From Campanula takesimana (taxonomy: Eukaryota > Streptophyta > Magnoliopsida > Asterales > Campanulaceae), in assembly GCA_026119855.1 (NCBI GenBank), contig JAOWBW010000303.1:372001-436000 (forward strand): 64,000 bases of DNA, read 5' to 3'. The notes under the pieces were generated by a model. It was not told the DNA's origin, did no database searches, and saw only the letters and a program-made list of their open reading frames with translations. This document shows, piece by piece, positions 20,060 to 32,303 of this stretch (positions within the stretch are counted from its first letter, which is position 1; every line of letters begins with the position of its first letter). The translations under genes were made by a program, and so were the position numbers.

Positions 20060-22470
20060 CAGCTCCAACCTAAGCCCAGCCCATAACCGGTCCGGTACCC
20101 ACAGCCCAGCCCGACTCCGCCCCGACCCGCTGCCCACCCCTCCCATTTTGAATGCTAAAAATGTAAAATGCCACTAGCAGGAGTCGAACCTAGGGCAATT
20201 CTATGGAATTTTCTCCCTAAACCACTAAACTAACCAACTTTTTGTTATTATCTTTGAATGTATAATATTACTACTAGCCATCCAAATCTAAATTGAAAAA
20301 TACAAACAGATTCTCTACTGATTAATAAAATTCTTGATTATTCTCTAAGACACTAACTTTTTGTATAAAAAATAAATAGAAAATCCAAAAATATTATTTA
20401 AAAAATATAAAGTATCTAAATATCTATTAGAAAAAATAAATAGAAAATCAAAATAAATTAAACTATAATAATTAGATAAATTAAAACAATTTTTAAAAGA
20501 TATAACTAAATATTTTATTGAAAAAAATATGATAGACCTAAAAACTAAATTGAACTATAAGTGTATTTTTTTTTCACAATTTCTCTTTCTTTCTTTTCTT
20601 TCTTTCTTTTTTTTTTTTTTTTTGCAAAAAAACTTTAAAAAGTCTCATATTTACCCTGATGTCTCTTGAGAATTTACAAGACTTTGATACAAATTATAAA
20701 ACCTAAAAAAAATGCACTTATGAGACCTTTAAGGAACTCATGAGTCTGATACGAGACCTTTGTAAATGGCTCTCATGAGTGTGATATGAGACAATTTACA
20801 TGTCTCATGATAATTTATAAGACCTAAAAAATGCACTTATGAGACCTTTAAGAGACTCATGAGTCTGATATGAGACTTTTGTAGATAGACTCATGAGTCT
20901 GATATGAGACCTTTGTATATAGACTCATGAGTCTGATATGAGACAATTTACATGTCTCATAAAAATTTACAAGAATTTGATACAAATTATAAGACTTAAA
21001 AAAATGCACTTATGAGACCTTTTAAAGACTCATGAGTCTGCTATGAGACATTGTAAATAGACCCTCATAAGTCTGATATGAGACTTATTTACATGTCTTA
21101 TAAGAATTTACAAGACTTTGATACCAATTAAAAGACTTAAAAAATGCACTTATGAGACCTTTGAGAGACTCATGAGTCCGCTATGAGACCTTGTAAATAG
21201 ACCCTCGTAAGTCTGATATGAGACTTATTTACATGTCTCATAAGAATTTACAAGACTTTGATACAATTTAAAAGACCTAAAAAATGCACTTATGAGACCT
21301 TTGAGCGACTCATGTGTCTGCTATGAGACCTTGTAAATAGACCCTCATAAGTCTTATATGAGACTTATTTACATGTCTCATAAGAATTTACAAGACTTTG
21401 ATACAAATTAAAAGACCTAAAAAAATGCACTTATGAGACATTTGAGAGACTCATGAGTCTGCTATGAGACCTTGTAAATAGACCCTCATAAATCTGATAT
21501 GAGACCTTGTAAAATTACTATTATATCTAAAATATAAGAGTTTTTTTCCTTGATTTTTTTTTCCATATTTTTCAAAGTTTCATAAAAATAAAAATCACAA
21601 GAAAATCTCATATATTATTACCGTTCTGCTCTCATTCTCATGGTATAAGACTAGATTTACTCTTATACCTAAGTTATAAGAGTTATTTTTTCTTAATTTT
21701 CACATATCTTAGAAAATAAAAATCATAAATAAAAATTCTTACATGTTATTACCCGTTCCGCTCTTATATTAGGTGTAAGACTAGTTGAAGTATAGGAATT
21801 TTATTTTTCATAACTGTTCACATTTAAAAAAATTATAAAAACAATCTCATATTTTATTAAGTAGTCTACATATTTAGGTATAAGACAAAAATTACTCTTA
21901 TAAAAAGTCTTACATGTTATTAACATATTTTCATGTTTTCTTAAAAAAATTCATTAAAATGCCTTATATTTTATTAACTAATATGCTCGTATACTTAGGT
22001 ATAAAGGTATAAGAATAAAAATTTAATAATAATAAAATAAGTTTATCAAATACAAGATTATATAATTACAGTTTAATTTATTTGTAAGTCTTTCATATTT
22101 ATAAATAAAAGATTGCGATTTGTTATATTTTTTAAAACATGTTATTTAAATTTTTTTTTTTTTAAACAAAATTTGAGTTTTGTGAATATTTTAGAATTGC
22201 ATTAATTGATTGTTTTATCTTAAATACTGTCATTGATTTCGTTCAAAAAGATACTAATATTAGATATTGCAAAATTATGAACACATGGTTCAATGGCTTA
22301 GTGGTGTGGGTGTTAGTTATTAGACCTTAGGTCTAAGGTTCAAAACTTGGGAGCTCCTTTTTTTGTTTTAATTATACAGGTGGGCGGGCTATGGAGTCGG
22401 GCTTGGGTGGGTGGGCTGTGGAGTCGGGCTTGTCAGCGGGTGGGTCGGAGGGTGGGCTTTTGGGTTTTTA
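20060..22470. mobile_element. AT-rich block with inverted tRNA-like, G-rich end modules
   Basis: The left end (20060-20240, minus strand) and the right end (22285-22470, plus strand) share an order: an A-box-like tagt(t)tagtgg, a B-box-like aggttc.aa..c, then G-rich 'gggtgggc' and 'gcgggtcgg' words. They face each other across about 2.1 kb of very AT-rich DNA that includes the tandem repeats at 20700-21510. No open frame of note is present. It could be one large inverted-repeat element or two facing insertions. Confidence 0.4.
20700..21510. repeat. Tandem repeat, unit about 140 bp
   Basis: The anchor tgcacttatgaga recurs at about 20713, 20832, 21005, 21145, 21285 and 21426. The last three steps are 140-141 bp; the first two units are of uneven length. 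Each unit contains the words ctcatgagtctg(a/c)tatgagac, tttacatgtctcataa and atttacaagactttgatac. A weaker second repeat with 'catgttattac..gttc' words follows at about 21600-22020. Confidence 0.88.
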
Positions 22471-22916
22471 TGGCATTTTGATCTGGGCATTTGGTTGTAG
22501 GTGGAATTATATATCTCAGCTGGGCTTTTACGAGAAATGATCTCAGGGATCCATTATGCCATCATTAATAGTACAGTAATAATTTACAATTTCTACTATA
22601 AAGCCTTTCCATTGTAAAAAAATAAATAAAAATATTCTTCATGTCAGTCAATCACAAAAATAGATGCAAAACACTCTGTTTCATGCCACAAGTTCTCGAC
22701 CTTCCACAACGTAAATACTTCCTTAGTTAATTTAACCTCATGAAAGTAGAACCCTTTTTTGAAATCAAAATCAAATAAACCCAAAACACATCCCCAGATT
22801 TTCTTCACATCCCCAGATTTCCCCCTAATCCGTTTGATTTCAACAAATCTGGAAATCCAAAACCTTGAACCAGACGTCATATTCCTGTTTTCGACTTCAT
22901 TCTCATCTCTTTCTTC

Positions 22917-24449
22917 TTAGCATGGGCTCCCCACTTTGCAGGGAAGAGAACCTGCAAACTTAGTGATTAATCCAACTTCACTTGCAGCTCCCGGCCTAAT
23001 CAACGGGTACCCCTTAAAATATTGTGCCCAGTCAGCACATCCAGATTGCGTAAAAGTCGCTCCGTTCAACAACAAATCACCCTCTGATCTCCATGTCCAG
23101 TGTTTCCACACTGACTCCGGTGCACCTTGACCGTACTGATTCCTGTGTGCCACTTCTTTCGCATTGATGTCGTCCGGTGCCCTGTATCTGTTACCCTGGC
23201 TGATGATGGTGGCCCCATCAGCTCCTCCAATCGCGTACATCTTCCAGTGCGTGTAGTCGTTGTTGACTACATGCGCAAATCCCCAACGCAGAGCCGGCAT
23301 TCTCTGTGTTAGTCCCTCTCCGAAGTGGTTAAACGCAACCGTCACCTTTATTACCTTGTCCAATGAGTTTTTATCGGTTGCCCCAAACAACAATGTCTGC
23401 ACAAATGCCGCATTCATTTCATAAGTTGGTTTTTCTTTTTTCATCCGGCCTATCAATCAATGCGTAATACTCCTCTGTACTGAAAATCCCTTTTGACTTC
23501 ATATGGTCAAAGTTCACTTGTGTTAACCATAAAAAGTCAAATGAGATTATCTTTTTGGGACGGATGGGAGTAATGCATGACGTATAAGGTCGAGTAATAT
23601 TATTTTTACTTACGTGGTCGTGATGAACAAAGTGGCAGTTGGAAATGGTGACATCGGTGGATTGTTGAACAACGTCGATAAGCCCATCATCAGTATGCGA
23701 CATGGAGCAATGGTCGATCCAGATGTCATGCGAGTGCCATACGGAAATAGCGTCTCCGTCGCTGACTCCCCTGTATCCATAATGATCGATCGAGTCTCTG
23801 ATCAAGCCACCGGAACCTTTGACAATGTTGCGAATATGAAGGTTATGAATTATAATGTTCTCAACATTCTGGAGCACGAACCCGGCCCCACCAGCAATGA
23901 CAACGTTGGCCCCACGAGCGTCGATGGTCTTGTGACTGGTCACGATCAGCTCTTGGTTCAGGCGTATCATCATGTCACGTGCAAAGATGATCCACAGCGG
24001 TTCCTTTTGGATCACTGCGTGTCGGAGGGTACCGGGTTTCGGATTGACCATGTCATTGTCAGACGGGTCGGTCACAATGTAGAACTTGCCGTCTTTGCCT
24101 CCACGGGTTTTTTGGCCGAATCCTTGGACACAATCAGCTAGCCTCTTCCTGTTGTTGGCCCAGTCAGGTTGGCATCTCCAGCACTTGTCTATTGAGTTGT
24201 AGGCCACACATTGACCTGTGTATTTCTTTCCCAGGTTCCTTCTTGTGCTGTTCCTGATTGCTACATGCCTGCACCATATCATCAACATTAGTAAATGCAT
24301 GTCATATTGACCAGGCGATTTATAAATAAATATATAAATATTTATATGTGTATATATATATAAACTTACTCCTCAGCCATGAAAGATGGTATTATTGCGG
24401 CAAGGGCGAGAAATAAAATGAGAAATGAATTCATCCTAACTCCCTTCAT
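22917..24449 (-). CDS. Pectate lyase, PL1 family, copy B
   Basis: Same enzyme type as copy A. Three exons, 24449-24370, 24268-23614 and 23396-22917, give 404 residues. Exon 1 encodes the signal peptide and ends in phase 2 (GCT GAG GA|gtaagt). Exon 2 starts in the short stem before NSTRRNLGKKY and carries DKCWRCQPDWANNR, TIDARGA, WIDHCSM and TDDGLIDV. Exon 3 begins TLLFGATDKN and carries RMPALRWGFAHVVNND, ending LPCKVGSPC. The frame is intact throughout. A 13-base poly(C) tract lies 35 bp before the ATG, and the promoter is related to that of copy A. A plausible secreted pollen or cell-wall enzyme. Confidence 0.95.
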
Positions 24450-24484
24450 CGTTCTTGCTTAGAGAGGAGCTAGGAAACTGGGCT

Positions 24485-24497
24485 GGGGGGGGGGGGG
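24485..24497 (-). repeat. Poly(C)13 tract in the leader of pectate lyase B
   Basis: Thirteen G on the plus strand lie 35 bp before the ATG. Beyond them is a 'ttgaatcagagatggct' block, close to 'ttggatcagagatggct' next to the tract of copy C. Confidence 0.85.
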
Positions 24498-24695
24498 AGG
24501 ATGTTGAATCAGAGATGGCTAATATGAGACGGACTATAGTCCGATGAGACTTATTTTACTTAGCGGTTAAAATGTACCGCGGAGGGGGGTGTTGACTCAG
24601 AGATCCCCCACCTTATCAGCAATATGTTTGCTTAGAGGTAGTGTCGTTGAGAGATGTATTTATTTGGACGTTTGCCTATAGCCGGTCATTTCTGA

Positions 24696-24718
24696 GCGAG
24701 AAATGAGCGAAGCCGCTT
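24696..24718 (-). promoter_or_regulatory. Shared pectate lyase promoter motif, copy B
   Basis: On the minus strand the core is AGCGGCTTCGCTCATTTCTC. It matches the motif of copy A with four differences. An AAATAAATAC box nearer the gene (about 24655-24665) may serve as the TATA element. Confidence 0.5.
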
Positions 24719-24724
24719 GGAGAA

Positions 24725-26826
24725 TTAGTTGAATTTACACATAAATAGGATATAACTTGTAGGGATCCAACAGCTTTTACTCCTTGCAATTCTAATGGTG
24801 TTGAAAGTTTCAACTTGTTATACTAATATCTATCTCTACTTGTAATTACAGTACGAGTTTCTGCTATTTTCAAGAGCCAAAAACCACCTAAAAATATCAT
24901 AGCTGCTATATCAATCTTCTTCTGAGACATCCCTATGCCACCCTTTCTCCAGATAAATACTGAAAACTGAACTACTCGATTCGTACATAAATCTATGGTT
25001 TTGTATTTGTACATGCAGGGAGAGAAAAATCGGTTGTGGTGCCACTGCCATCCTGAAATTCATAACATAAACTTTATACTGGGAAAACAAGTTGAGTTCT
25101 CCATTTCGGGATACGATTATTTCATAACCATTCTTAACATAAATGCCATAGAAATCGAAGCATGCAAACAAAAAAAACCAGTAGATGCAATAATAATATC
25201 TTCTCCTGGAGAACAATATCCATATATTGTTGGTTTTAGAAAACCATTTCAAAGAATCTTTTAGCATAAAGATTCTTGGGTATTCTACAAATTTTGTTTA
25301 GATTTATGTTCTCTAAGCATTGTTGATGAATTAAGCTGTTGATTTAGCATGGCCGCTCACTATCATTCTCACACCAAGAGAACTCACATCTAGAAGAAAT
25401 CCTCTCCTGGGCATTACATCAAATGGGTTGGGGGCGCCTTAGATTGGCTTATTTCTATTATGCATAATGACTAAGACTTAGCCAAATAACAAACTCCAAC
25501 TGAAATCAGTGGACGAATTGCACAAATCTGGACACTTTTCTTTCTTTTTGAAGATTAGCTAATGGGTTATACAAATGGGTCAATTTGGATTTGGAAATTG
25601 TGCACCTTTTTAACTCCAAATTTGGACTGCATTTCACAAATGGGTCAATTTGCTTGTTGGAGCCTCAAGAAAATCAAAATGCATTTAGGAACAGAGGTAC
25701 TACCTTTCTTTCTGACTTGGTTATTCTTTCAACTTCTTTTTCTTTCTCCTTTTACAACTCCAGCCATTTGATTTTCTTCCTGAACTTATGATTCCTTGGT
25801 GCATGATGTTCTTCCCATTGTAGCATAAGCTTTGGTGTTCTATCTGAATTCTGAACCCTTTTTGGACGACCTTTATTAATAATAGTAATATCTTTCCGAA
25901 GTCATTTTCTCTTTGCGCGTTGCAAGTGTATGACAAAATGCTTCAAAGATTGTGCTCTTCACTTGTTTTTGGCATATGTAGTTTCGTGAGCTCGCAGTAG
26001 AACTAACAGTAGCCACAAATATCATCCTGCTCGTTAAAACTTGACATACAACATTATTTGGGAGAAGAGAAATGACTTGTAAAAAGAAGAAAATAACCAA
26101 TTGAACCGTTCTTGAGGTTAAAAATCATATAGCATATATATAACTGATCACATGAAAACTCTAAGATCATTATGTTTATGTTGAAAAAATGGATCGAGTA
26201 TTAAACAGTTTCTCTCCTATGTCCCTTCGACGGTTGGATAAAGAAATCCTCAAACGCGCTACACCTTCTAAAATACAAGTTCATAGCAGACTATACAACC
26301 TTGTTGTTTTACCAAAAGGCAGAAACGGGTGAGAAGTGATTGTATAGATTATAGAGTTAAACCTCACCATACATTCAACTATAGTTCGTTGCATTCTCTG
26401 CAACTTACCTTGTTCCCGTTGCTTTTCCCTCTATAAAACATTAACCTAAGAACCAGACTCATCACATTCTTAATGTGTTGCAAATCTCTTGTACACCTTG
26501 TTGTAGTATGTGTTATTACCATAATATTGCTGAGTAATTGTATTATGTCAGTTAAACTGTACAATCAAATTTGAAAGAAAAAAAAAAAAAAAGTCTTCCC
26601 TCTTATATCGCCTCATTCTCAACATCCTCGATCTATGCAAACTAAGAATACAATTGATTCAACGTGCGTAACAACTTTTCATTATTTCTTCTCCTTCTCA
26701 TATCCTTCTCGACTCCCATCTCATCTTTTCTTCTTCTTCTTTTTCATACATAAATGCGAAACAAAAAAGACATCAAACTCAAACTGATTACAATCGTTTT
26801 ATCCTCTTCAGTCAATCTCTTTGCAA
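24725..26826. other. Intergenic between pectate lyases B and C
   Basis: About 2.1 kb without a recognisable gene. Small open frames near 24995 and 25562 have no recognisable domain and no coding character. An A-run lies near 26577-26593. Confidence 0.45.
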
Positions 26827-28344
26827 TTAGCATGGTTTCCCCACCTTGCAGGGAAGTGATCCCGCAAACTTGGTGAGCAGTCCAACTTCAGAAGCTGGTG
26901 CTGGTTTGATCAGCTTGTACCCGTGATATTTCTGTCGCCAGTTTGGATCTCCAGACTGAATGAAAATAGCTCCATTCATCAACAAATCTCCCTCTGACCT
27001 CCATGTCCAGTGCCTCCATACAGATTCTGGAGCTTTCTTCCTGTATGTCACTTGATTAGCAGGGGAGTTATTTGGTGCAATGAATCTGTTACCCTGGCTG
27101 ATGATTGTGGCACCGTCGGCCCCACCAATCGCATAACTTTGCCAGTGTGTATAGTCGTTGTTGACGACGTGGACAAATCCCCAGCGCACAGCTGGCATTC
27201 TTTGTGTTAGCTTCTTTCCAAAGTGGTTAAACGCAACTGTCACCCTCATGATCCTGTCAGATGGGTCAGTATCACTTGCACCAAACAACAAAGCCTGCAA
27301 AAGAAAATCCCTCCTGTAGCATTAGTACTAGATTGAATTGGAGTAGTGTTATGTAAGGGATTTGGGGTGTGTGTAGTCCAACTGCACAGAAGTCCGAAAT
27401 CCTTCTAGGATGTAACTCATGTTACTATAATATACTATATATTCTTGCACACAAGCAGGAAAAATGTAACTCATTTACTGTAAAAGTCAGACTTCTGTGT
27501 AGTTGGACTGCATAGGCCCCTATGTAAGTACCTTGTCATGCTTAACAAAGTGACAGTTGGATACTGTGATATCAGTGGACTCCTTGACAATGTCAACAAG
27601 CCCATCTGCAGTCTTGGACAAGGAGACGTGATCGATCCAAATATTATGCGAGTGGAAAATGGAAATAGCGTCTCCATCACTGTGTCCCCTGAACCCGAAA
27701 TGGTTAACCGAGTCTCTAATCATGCCACCGTTGGTGGCTATAATGTCGTGGATGTGAAGGCCATGAATGATGATGTTCTCCACATTCTGCATCATGATCC
27801 CGGCCCCACCAGCAATGTGTACATTTGCACCGCGTGCATCAATAGTCTTGTGACTAGCCATGATCAGCTCTTCCTTGAGCCTTATGACCATGTTGCAAGC
27901 AAAGATGATCCACAATGGTTCTTTCTGGATGACCGCGTGCCGGAGGGTCCCGGGCCTAGGGTTCAACATGTCGTTGTCGGATGGGTCGGACACAATGTAG
28001 ATCTTCCCATCTTTTCCTCCGTGTGCATTGTGACCGAATCCTTGGGCACAATCAGCTAGTCTCTTCCTGTTGTTGGCCCAATCACCTTGGCATCTCCAGC
28101 ACCTGTCGATCGAGTTATAGGCCATGCATGGGCCACTGTATTTCTTTCCGAGGTTCCTTCTCGTGCTGTTCCTAAATACCGAAACGCTGCAAAAAATAAA
28201 TAAAATTGTAATCAGTAATTTATAGTATATCAGGGTGATTTCCTGTATGAAGAAACGGACTTACTTGTGAGCCATCAAGGCGGGGACCATAGCTGCGAGT
28301 GTGATAAACAAGATGAGGAACACATTCATCTTAACTCCAGCCAT
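26827..28344 (-). CDS. Pectate lyase, PL1 family, copy C
   Basis: Same enzyme type as copies A and B. Three exons, 28344-28265, 28186-27532 and 27294-26827, give 400 residues. Exon lengths 80 and 655 nt equal those of copy B, so the intron positions are the same. Exon 1 encodes the signal peptide. Exon 2 carries DRCWRCQGDWANNR, TIDARGA, WIDHVSL and TADGLVDI. Exon 3 carries RMPAVRWGFVHVVNND and ends LPCKVGKPC. It has a four-residue deletion relative to copy B in the loop before KAPESVW. The frame is intact. A 13-base poly(C) tract lies 39 bp before the ATG. Confidence 0.95.
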
Positions 28345-28383
28345 CTTTTTTCTAGCGGAAAATGGAGATAGGCGGCTGGCAAT

Positions 28384-28396
28384 GGGGGGGGGGGGG
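28384..28396 (-). repeat. Poly(C)13 tract in the leader of pectate lyase C
   Basis: Thirteen G on the plus strand lie 39 bp before the ATG, in the same position as the tracts of copies A and B. Confidence 0.85.
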
Positions 28397-28628
28397 TTGT
28401 TGGATCAGAGATGGCTATCGGAAAGGGGTCTAGGACACTGTTGCTACACCTGAAGCAAACTCAATGCAGCTCTATGCAATCAATATTAGCCCCCCCAACC
28501 TACCTGTAACTTGTTTTTACGTCGTGGTTATGCGAAATATGTACTTATTTCGATTTCATTCCCCATCCTAGGGTTATATATTTGTAAGAAATCATCTCTA
28601 ACCCGTAAAAGAAAATTAAAAAAAAATT

Positions 28629-28652
28629 GCGTGTAATGCGCGAAACCACTTG
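28629..28652 (-). promoter_or_regulatory. Shared pectate lyase promoter motif, copy C
   Basis: On the minus strand the core is AGTGGTTTCGCGCATTACAC. It is the most diverged of the three copies. A TATA-like atatataacc lies nearer the gene at about 28572-28580. Confidence 0.4.
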
Positions 28653-28659
28653 AATATAG

Positions 28660-30058
28660 GTGCATTGCTAGTAAATAGGAGAGAAATATGACCATGTCCA
28701 TTAGTTTCAGTATTTTTCAAAAGAATCAACCTGCTAAATTTGGTGTATATCTAAGGCCAAGTAAAAGCTTGGTTGAGAGTGGTTTGTGCAACAATCAAAC
28801 TGATGTTGAACCATTTTTTTCAACCATGTCGGCCTAAGACGAGGAACTGCCACAGCGAGGAGCTAGGCGCTGCTCCAGTACTGCAATGTGTCGGACCATT
28901 ACGACCTGAGATCTCTCTATCGATAATTAAGCACTTTGTTAAGCTTGACAATATCATCAACCAAAGTTTTGGTATTTAAGTGTTCAGTTTGTCAAAGAGC
29001 TCTAGTTCAAGCGATGTAACTTTTAATATGGAAAGTCATGAGTTCTCAAACTTAATATAACCGTTAAACAATTAACAGAGGAGGGGAAATATGGAAATGT
29101 TAAATGTGTCAACTTAGACATTAATCTAACAATTTCCGGACCCGACCCAATTGCATTTTGAACCCATCATACGACCCGCGTTTCCTTGGAATGTAGGGAA
29201 GATCAAATTACGAAAACATCTAGACTGTAGACCTTGCATAATCAGGCAGCTTGAAGAGAGAGGAAACAGGACATTTCTGGCAAAATTTCTCATTGTAAAG
29301 CAAATTCCCCTACAACACTCATTCTAACACTTTTGACCATATTTAGAAAACATTCTTCCTTCGCTCCTGCTGTTTTACTACTGTTACCTCTCTTACTTCG
29401 CCTGCAATTCAGGTCTTTATTCTTCTTTCCGCTAACCTGAAAAGAAAGATCAAAAGTAATGCACATGAGCTCTGGTTTCACAATATACACCAAATAAGTT
29501 TCTAAAAGTATACTATAAAGACATAAAATAGAAAAAGAAATAGGAAAGCACGGAATACAGTAGTCGAGTATATAAACCAAACATCCCCACGGCTTCTTCG
29601 TTACAAAAACAAAAGTATGCTACATTGGACCACAAGTATATAAGTACGAACTTGTGGGGCTACGGTTAAGAACTGTTTCAAAAGAACCAAAAAGACGACA
29701 CTTTGACCATGTTTTATGCAAAACTTTTGCTAAAAATGACTAAACTACCATTTCATTAATAACTTACGGAAGAAATACTCACAGGCACACGAATTTGTAT
29801 GTACATACATCAAAAATATACCAATGTTCGTTATGCAATCTATTTTCGTATTTGGAACAAAGGTTGAGTTAAGTATACTCATGCGGTTATGCATTGAAAA
29901 AGTTGGCTACTTTTGCATCATAGACGTAACATGTTCTCTTGACTGCGCTAAAAAAACAATTAACAGCTTCCATTGTTATAAAATGCGATCATTTTCATCC
30001 ATAATCCAACAAATAAAACCAAGAATTCATATTAAAGACTGAACTCACCGGCGCGGGC
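28660..30058. other. Intergenic between pectate lyase C and the PIN gene
   Basis: No clear gene. On the minus strand a good acceptor (tttcttttcag) near 29438 opens a 48-codon frame ending near 29290 that is rich in Lys, Arg and Ser. It could be a terminal exon, but I found no upstream exons. Confidence 0.4.
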
Positions 30059-30067
30059 TTATAAAAT
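30059..30067 (+). promoter_or_regulatory. Possible TATA box of the PIN gene
   Basis: TTATAAAAT lies about 50 bp before the ATG at 30118. The distance would give a very short leader. Confidence 0.35.
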
Positions 30068-30117
30068 GAAAAGGTGAGTAATAGTTATCAGCAACAGAAA
30101 TCAGTAAGCCAGGAGCC

Positions 30118-31752
30118 ATGATTTCCCCAACAGATGTCTACCATGTCGTGGCAGCCATCATCCCACTATACGTTCCCATGATCTTGGCCTACGTCTCTGT
30201 AAAATGGTTGAAGATGTTCACACCGGAACAAAGCTCAGGGATCAACAAGTTTGTTGCAAAGTTCTCAATCCCTTTATTGTCCTTCCAAATTATCTCAACA
30301 AGTAATCCTTACAAAATGAACCTGAAACTCGTATGCGCTGATTTCCTTCAAAAATTTATAGCTATTGCTATAGTGACAGTGACGGCAAAATTTCACTCGA
30401 AAGGAAACCTGAAGTGGATCATAACGGGTTTTTCTTTATCAACATTGCCTAATACATTGATCCTGGGGATTCCACTCCTCAAAGCAATGTATGGGGATGA
30501 ATCAGCACTGCTCCTTGCGCAGATAGTTGTACTTCAGAGCATACTTTGGTACAACCTGTTATTGCTTCTTTATGAGCTCTCTGCTGTGAAGGAAACATAT
30601 GGTACAACACCATCAGACACCACAGGTATGTATGTACACATAGTTCAAACTCAATAACAGCACATACTTTAGACATGAAATTTGTCTAAAGGAAAAACTT
30701 CAGATACAATAGATTGTGGGGCCCCACCCCCCGATATATTCTTATATCCTCGACCTAATTTGTTATTAATATAACGGATATGTGTCAAATGTACGCTTGA
30801 GATAGTTACGTAACATCACTATTTGTTGGTTATCCAATCCAAGGGGAGCTAGAGGCCAGACAAGAAACGCAAGAAAATGAGGGATGGCGAGAAGTGCAAA
30901 TAAGAAGTACAAGAAAAACAAAAGTAAAGCATATACTTGTTACTGTAGGAAGGAAGCTCGCAACCAATCCAAATACTCATGCAACTGTTGCTGCTGTTAT
31001 CTGGGCAAGTGTAAGCTTCAGGTACGCAGAACATAATTAATCTGACGTTTCAAGAGCTGGTGAGATTAGAATAGCAAGACGGAAAAAAAATTATTGGTCT
31101 AATTCAGAGTGTTGAGCCCATTGCAGGTACGGACTAAAGTTGCCAAAGATAGTGGACAAATCAATATCTATATTGGCAGATGGAGGACTTGGAATGGCAA
31201 TGTTCAGCTTAGGTACCAATCAAAACCAACGTCACCTTTCAAAGAAGATAAATCAAATAGATATCATTGACCAGTTGATTTGTACTTTTCGTAGGTCTTT
31301 TCATGGCATCACAAACCAGCATAATAGCATGCGGGTCCAAAATTGCACTCTTAGCCATGGCAATGAAGTTTATAGTGGGACCTGCGACAATGGCGGCCTC
31401 CTCCAGTGTCATTGGATTAAACGGAGTTTTGTTCAGAATCGCAATTATTCAGGTATAAAATTAATGTTTCTTGCTACGCTACTACAAACTAGATATAGAA
31501 GGTTTAATCATGTGTTCATAATCCAGGCAGCACTTCCTCAAGGAATCGTCCCATTTGTATTTGCCAAGGAGTATAACGCGCACCCAGACATACTAAGCAC
31601 GGGGTAATTAGCAATCTGATGCAGATGACTTAAAAAATCATGAGCAAAACTTACGATATATTAACTGATTTTTCTGTTATTGTAGGGTGCTCTTTGGTTT
31701 GATTATTGCCTTGCCAATCACATTGGGATATTACTTCCTGCTGACATTGTAG
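30118..31752 (+). CDS. Auxin efflux carrier of the PIN family, short-loop (PIN8/PIN5 type)
   Basis: PIN proteins move indole-3-acetic acid across membranes; the short-loop forms sit mainly in the ER and adjust auxin inside the cell. Six exons, 30118-30625, 30844-31021, 31127-31212, 31295-31452, 31527-31603 and 31686-31752, join in frame to 357 residues. The N-terminal half has the PIN signatures GINKFVAKFSIPLLSFQIIS and LPNTLILGIPLL with about five membrane segments. A hydrophilic loop of only about 45 residues follows (about 165-210). The C-terminal half has NPNTHAT, DGGLGMAMFSLGLFMASQ and ALPQGIVPFVFAKEYN, and ends YYFLLTL. Long-loop PINs exceed 600 residues, so this is the short class; the starting MIS and YHVV resemble PIN8. 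PIN8 is known mainly from pollen. Confidence 0.93.
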
Positions 31753-31970
31753 TTGCTGCATTGAAAGTGTTCTATTTGAAAATCCCTTAGCAGGCGACAC
31801 ATAAGCAACCCGCAATTGTATTGAAGTCTATATACAAGCAGCTGTAGTACGTCAGTACGTGTACAATAATCTTGAGTTCTTACAAGATATATGAACAATA
31901 GAGAAAGTAATCATGTATATATGAGTCTAAAAATAGCCATAATTTTGGTACAATTTCAATAAAATAGAAA

Positions 31971-32303
31971 CTATCTAGTATCAACACTTATACCGTTAGC
32001 TGCTTCACCTGACTCAGTAAAATCAAAACTGACACCTCCAGGAACCAGATTTTCGTTAAAATCATCATTAGAACCAATATCATTCTTCAATTCCTCGAGC
32101 GACTGCTCTATTCCTTTTCCAGAATCCATTCCCTCATGTTTTTCCACAATTAAGGATCTCGACTCCTCAAATAAATCCTGATAAAAACGAGTCACCATCC
32201 TATTATAATAATCTTCACCTCCCAAATGAGTGTCGCCAACAGTAGACTTCCTAATTTTACCTCCTTCAATTGTGAGCATGAGCACATCGAAAGTACCCCC
32301 CAC
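31971..32303 (-). pseudogene. HSP70-derived fragment with unrelated C-terminal part
   Basis: About 45 residues at the start match the HSP70 ATPase domain: GGTFDVLMLTIE, then GDTHLGGEDYYNRMV. After FYQDLFEE the sequence no longer resembles HSP70 and runs for about 60 acidic residues to a stop. No ATG opens it; the frame enters with GTG in a 'gtgggggg' context. No HSP70 N-terminal region lies upstream. I read it as a remnant of an HSP70 copy, or a chimaeric exon, unlikely to be functional. Confidence 0.65.

Noticed and set aside
20700..21510. CRISPR-like regular repeats
   Set aside because: Units are joined head to tail without unique spacers, and the sequence is a plant nuclear satellite.
29290..29438. 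Possible terminal exon on the minus strand
   Set aside because: Good acceptor and a 48-codon frame, but no upstream exon, start or recognisable domain.
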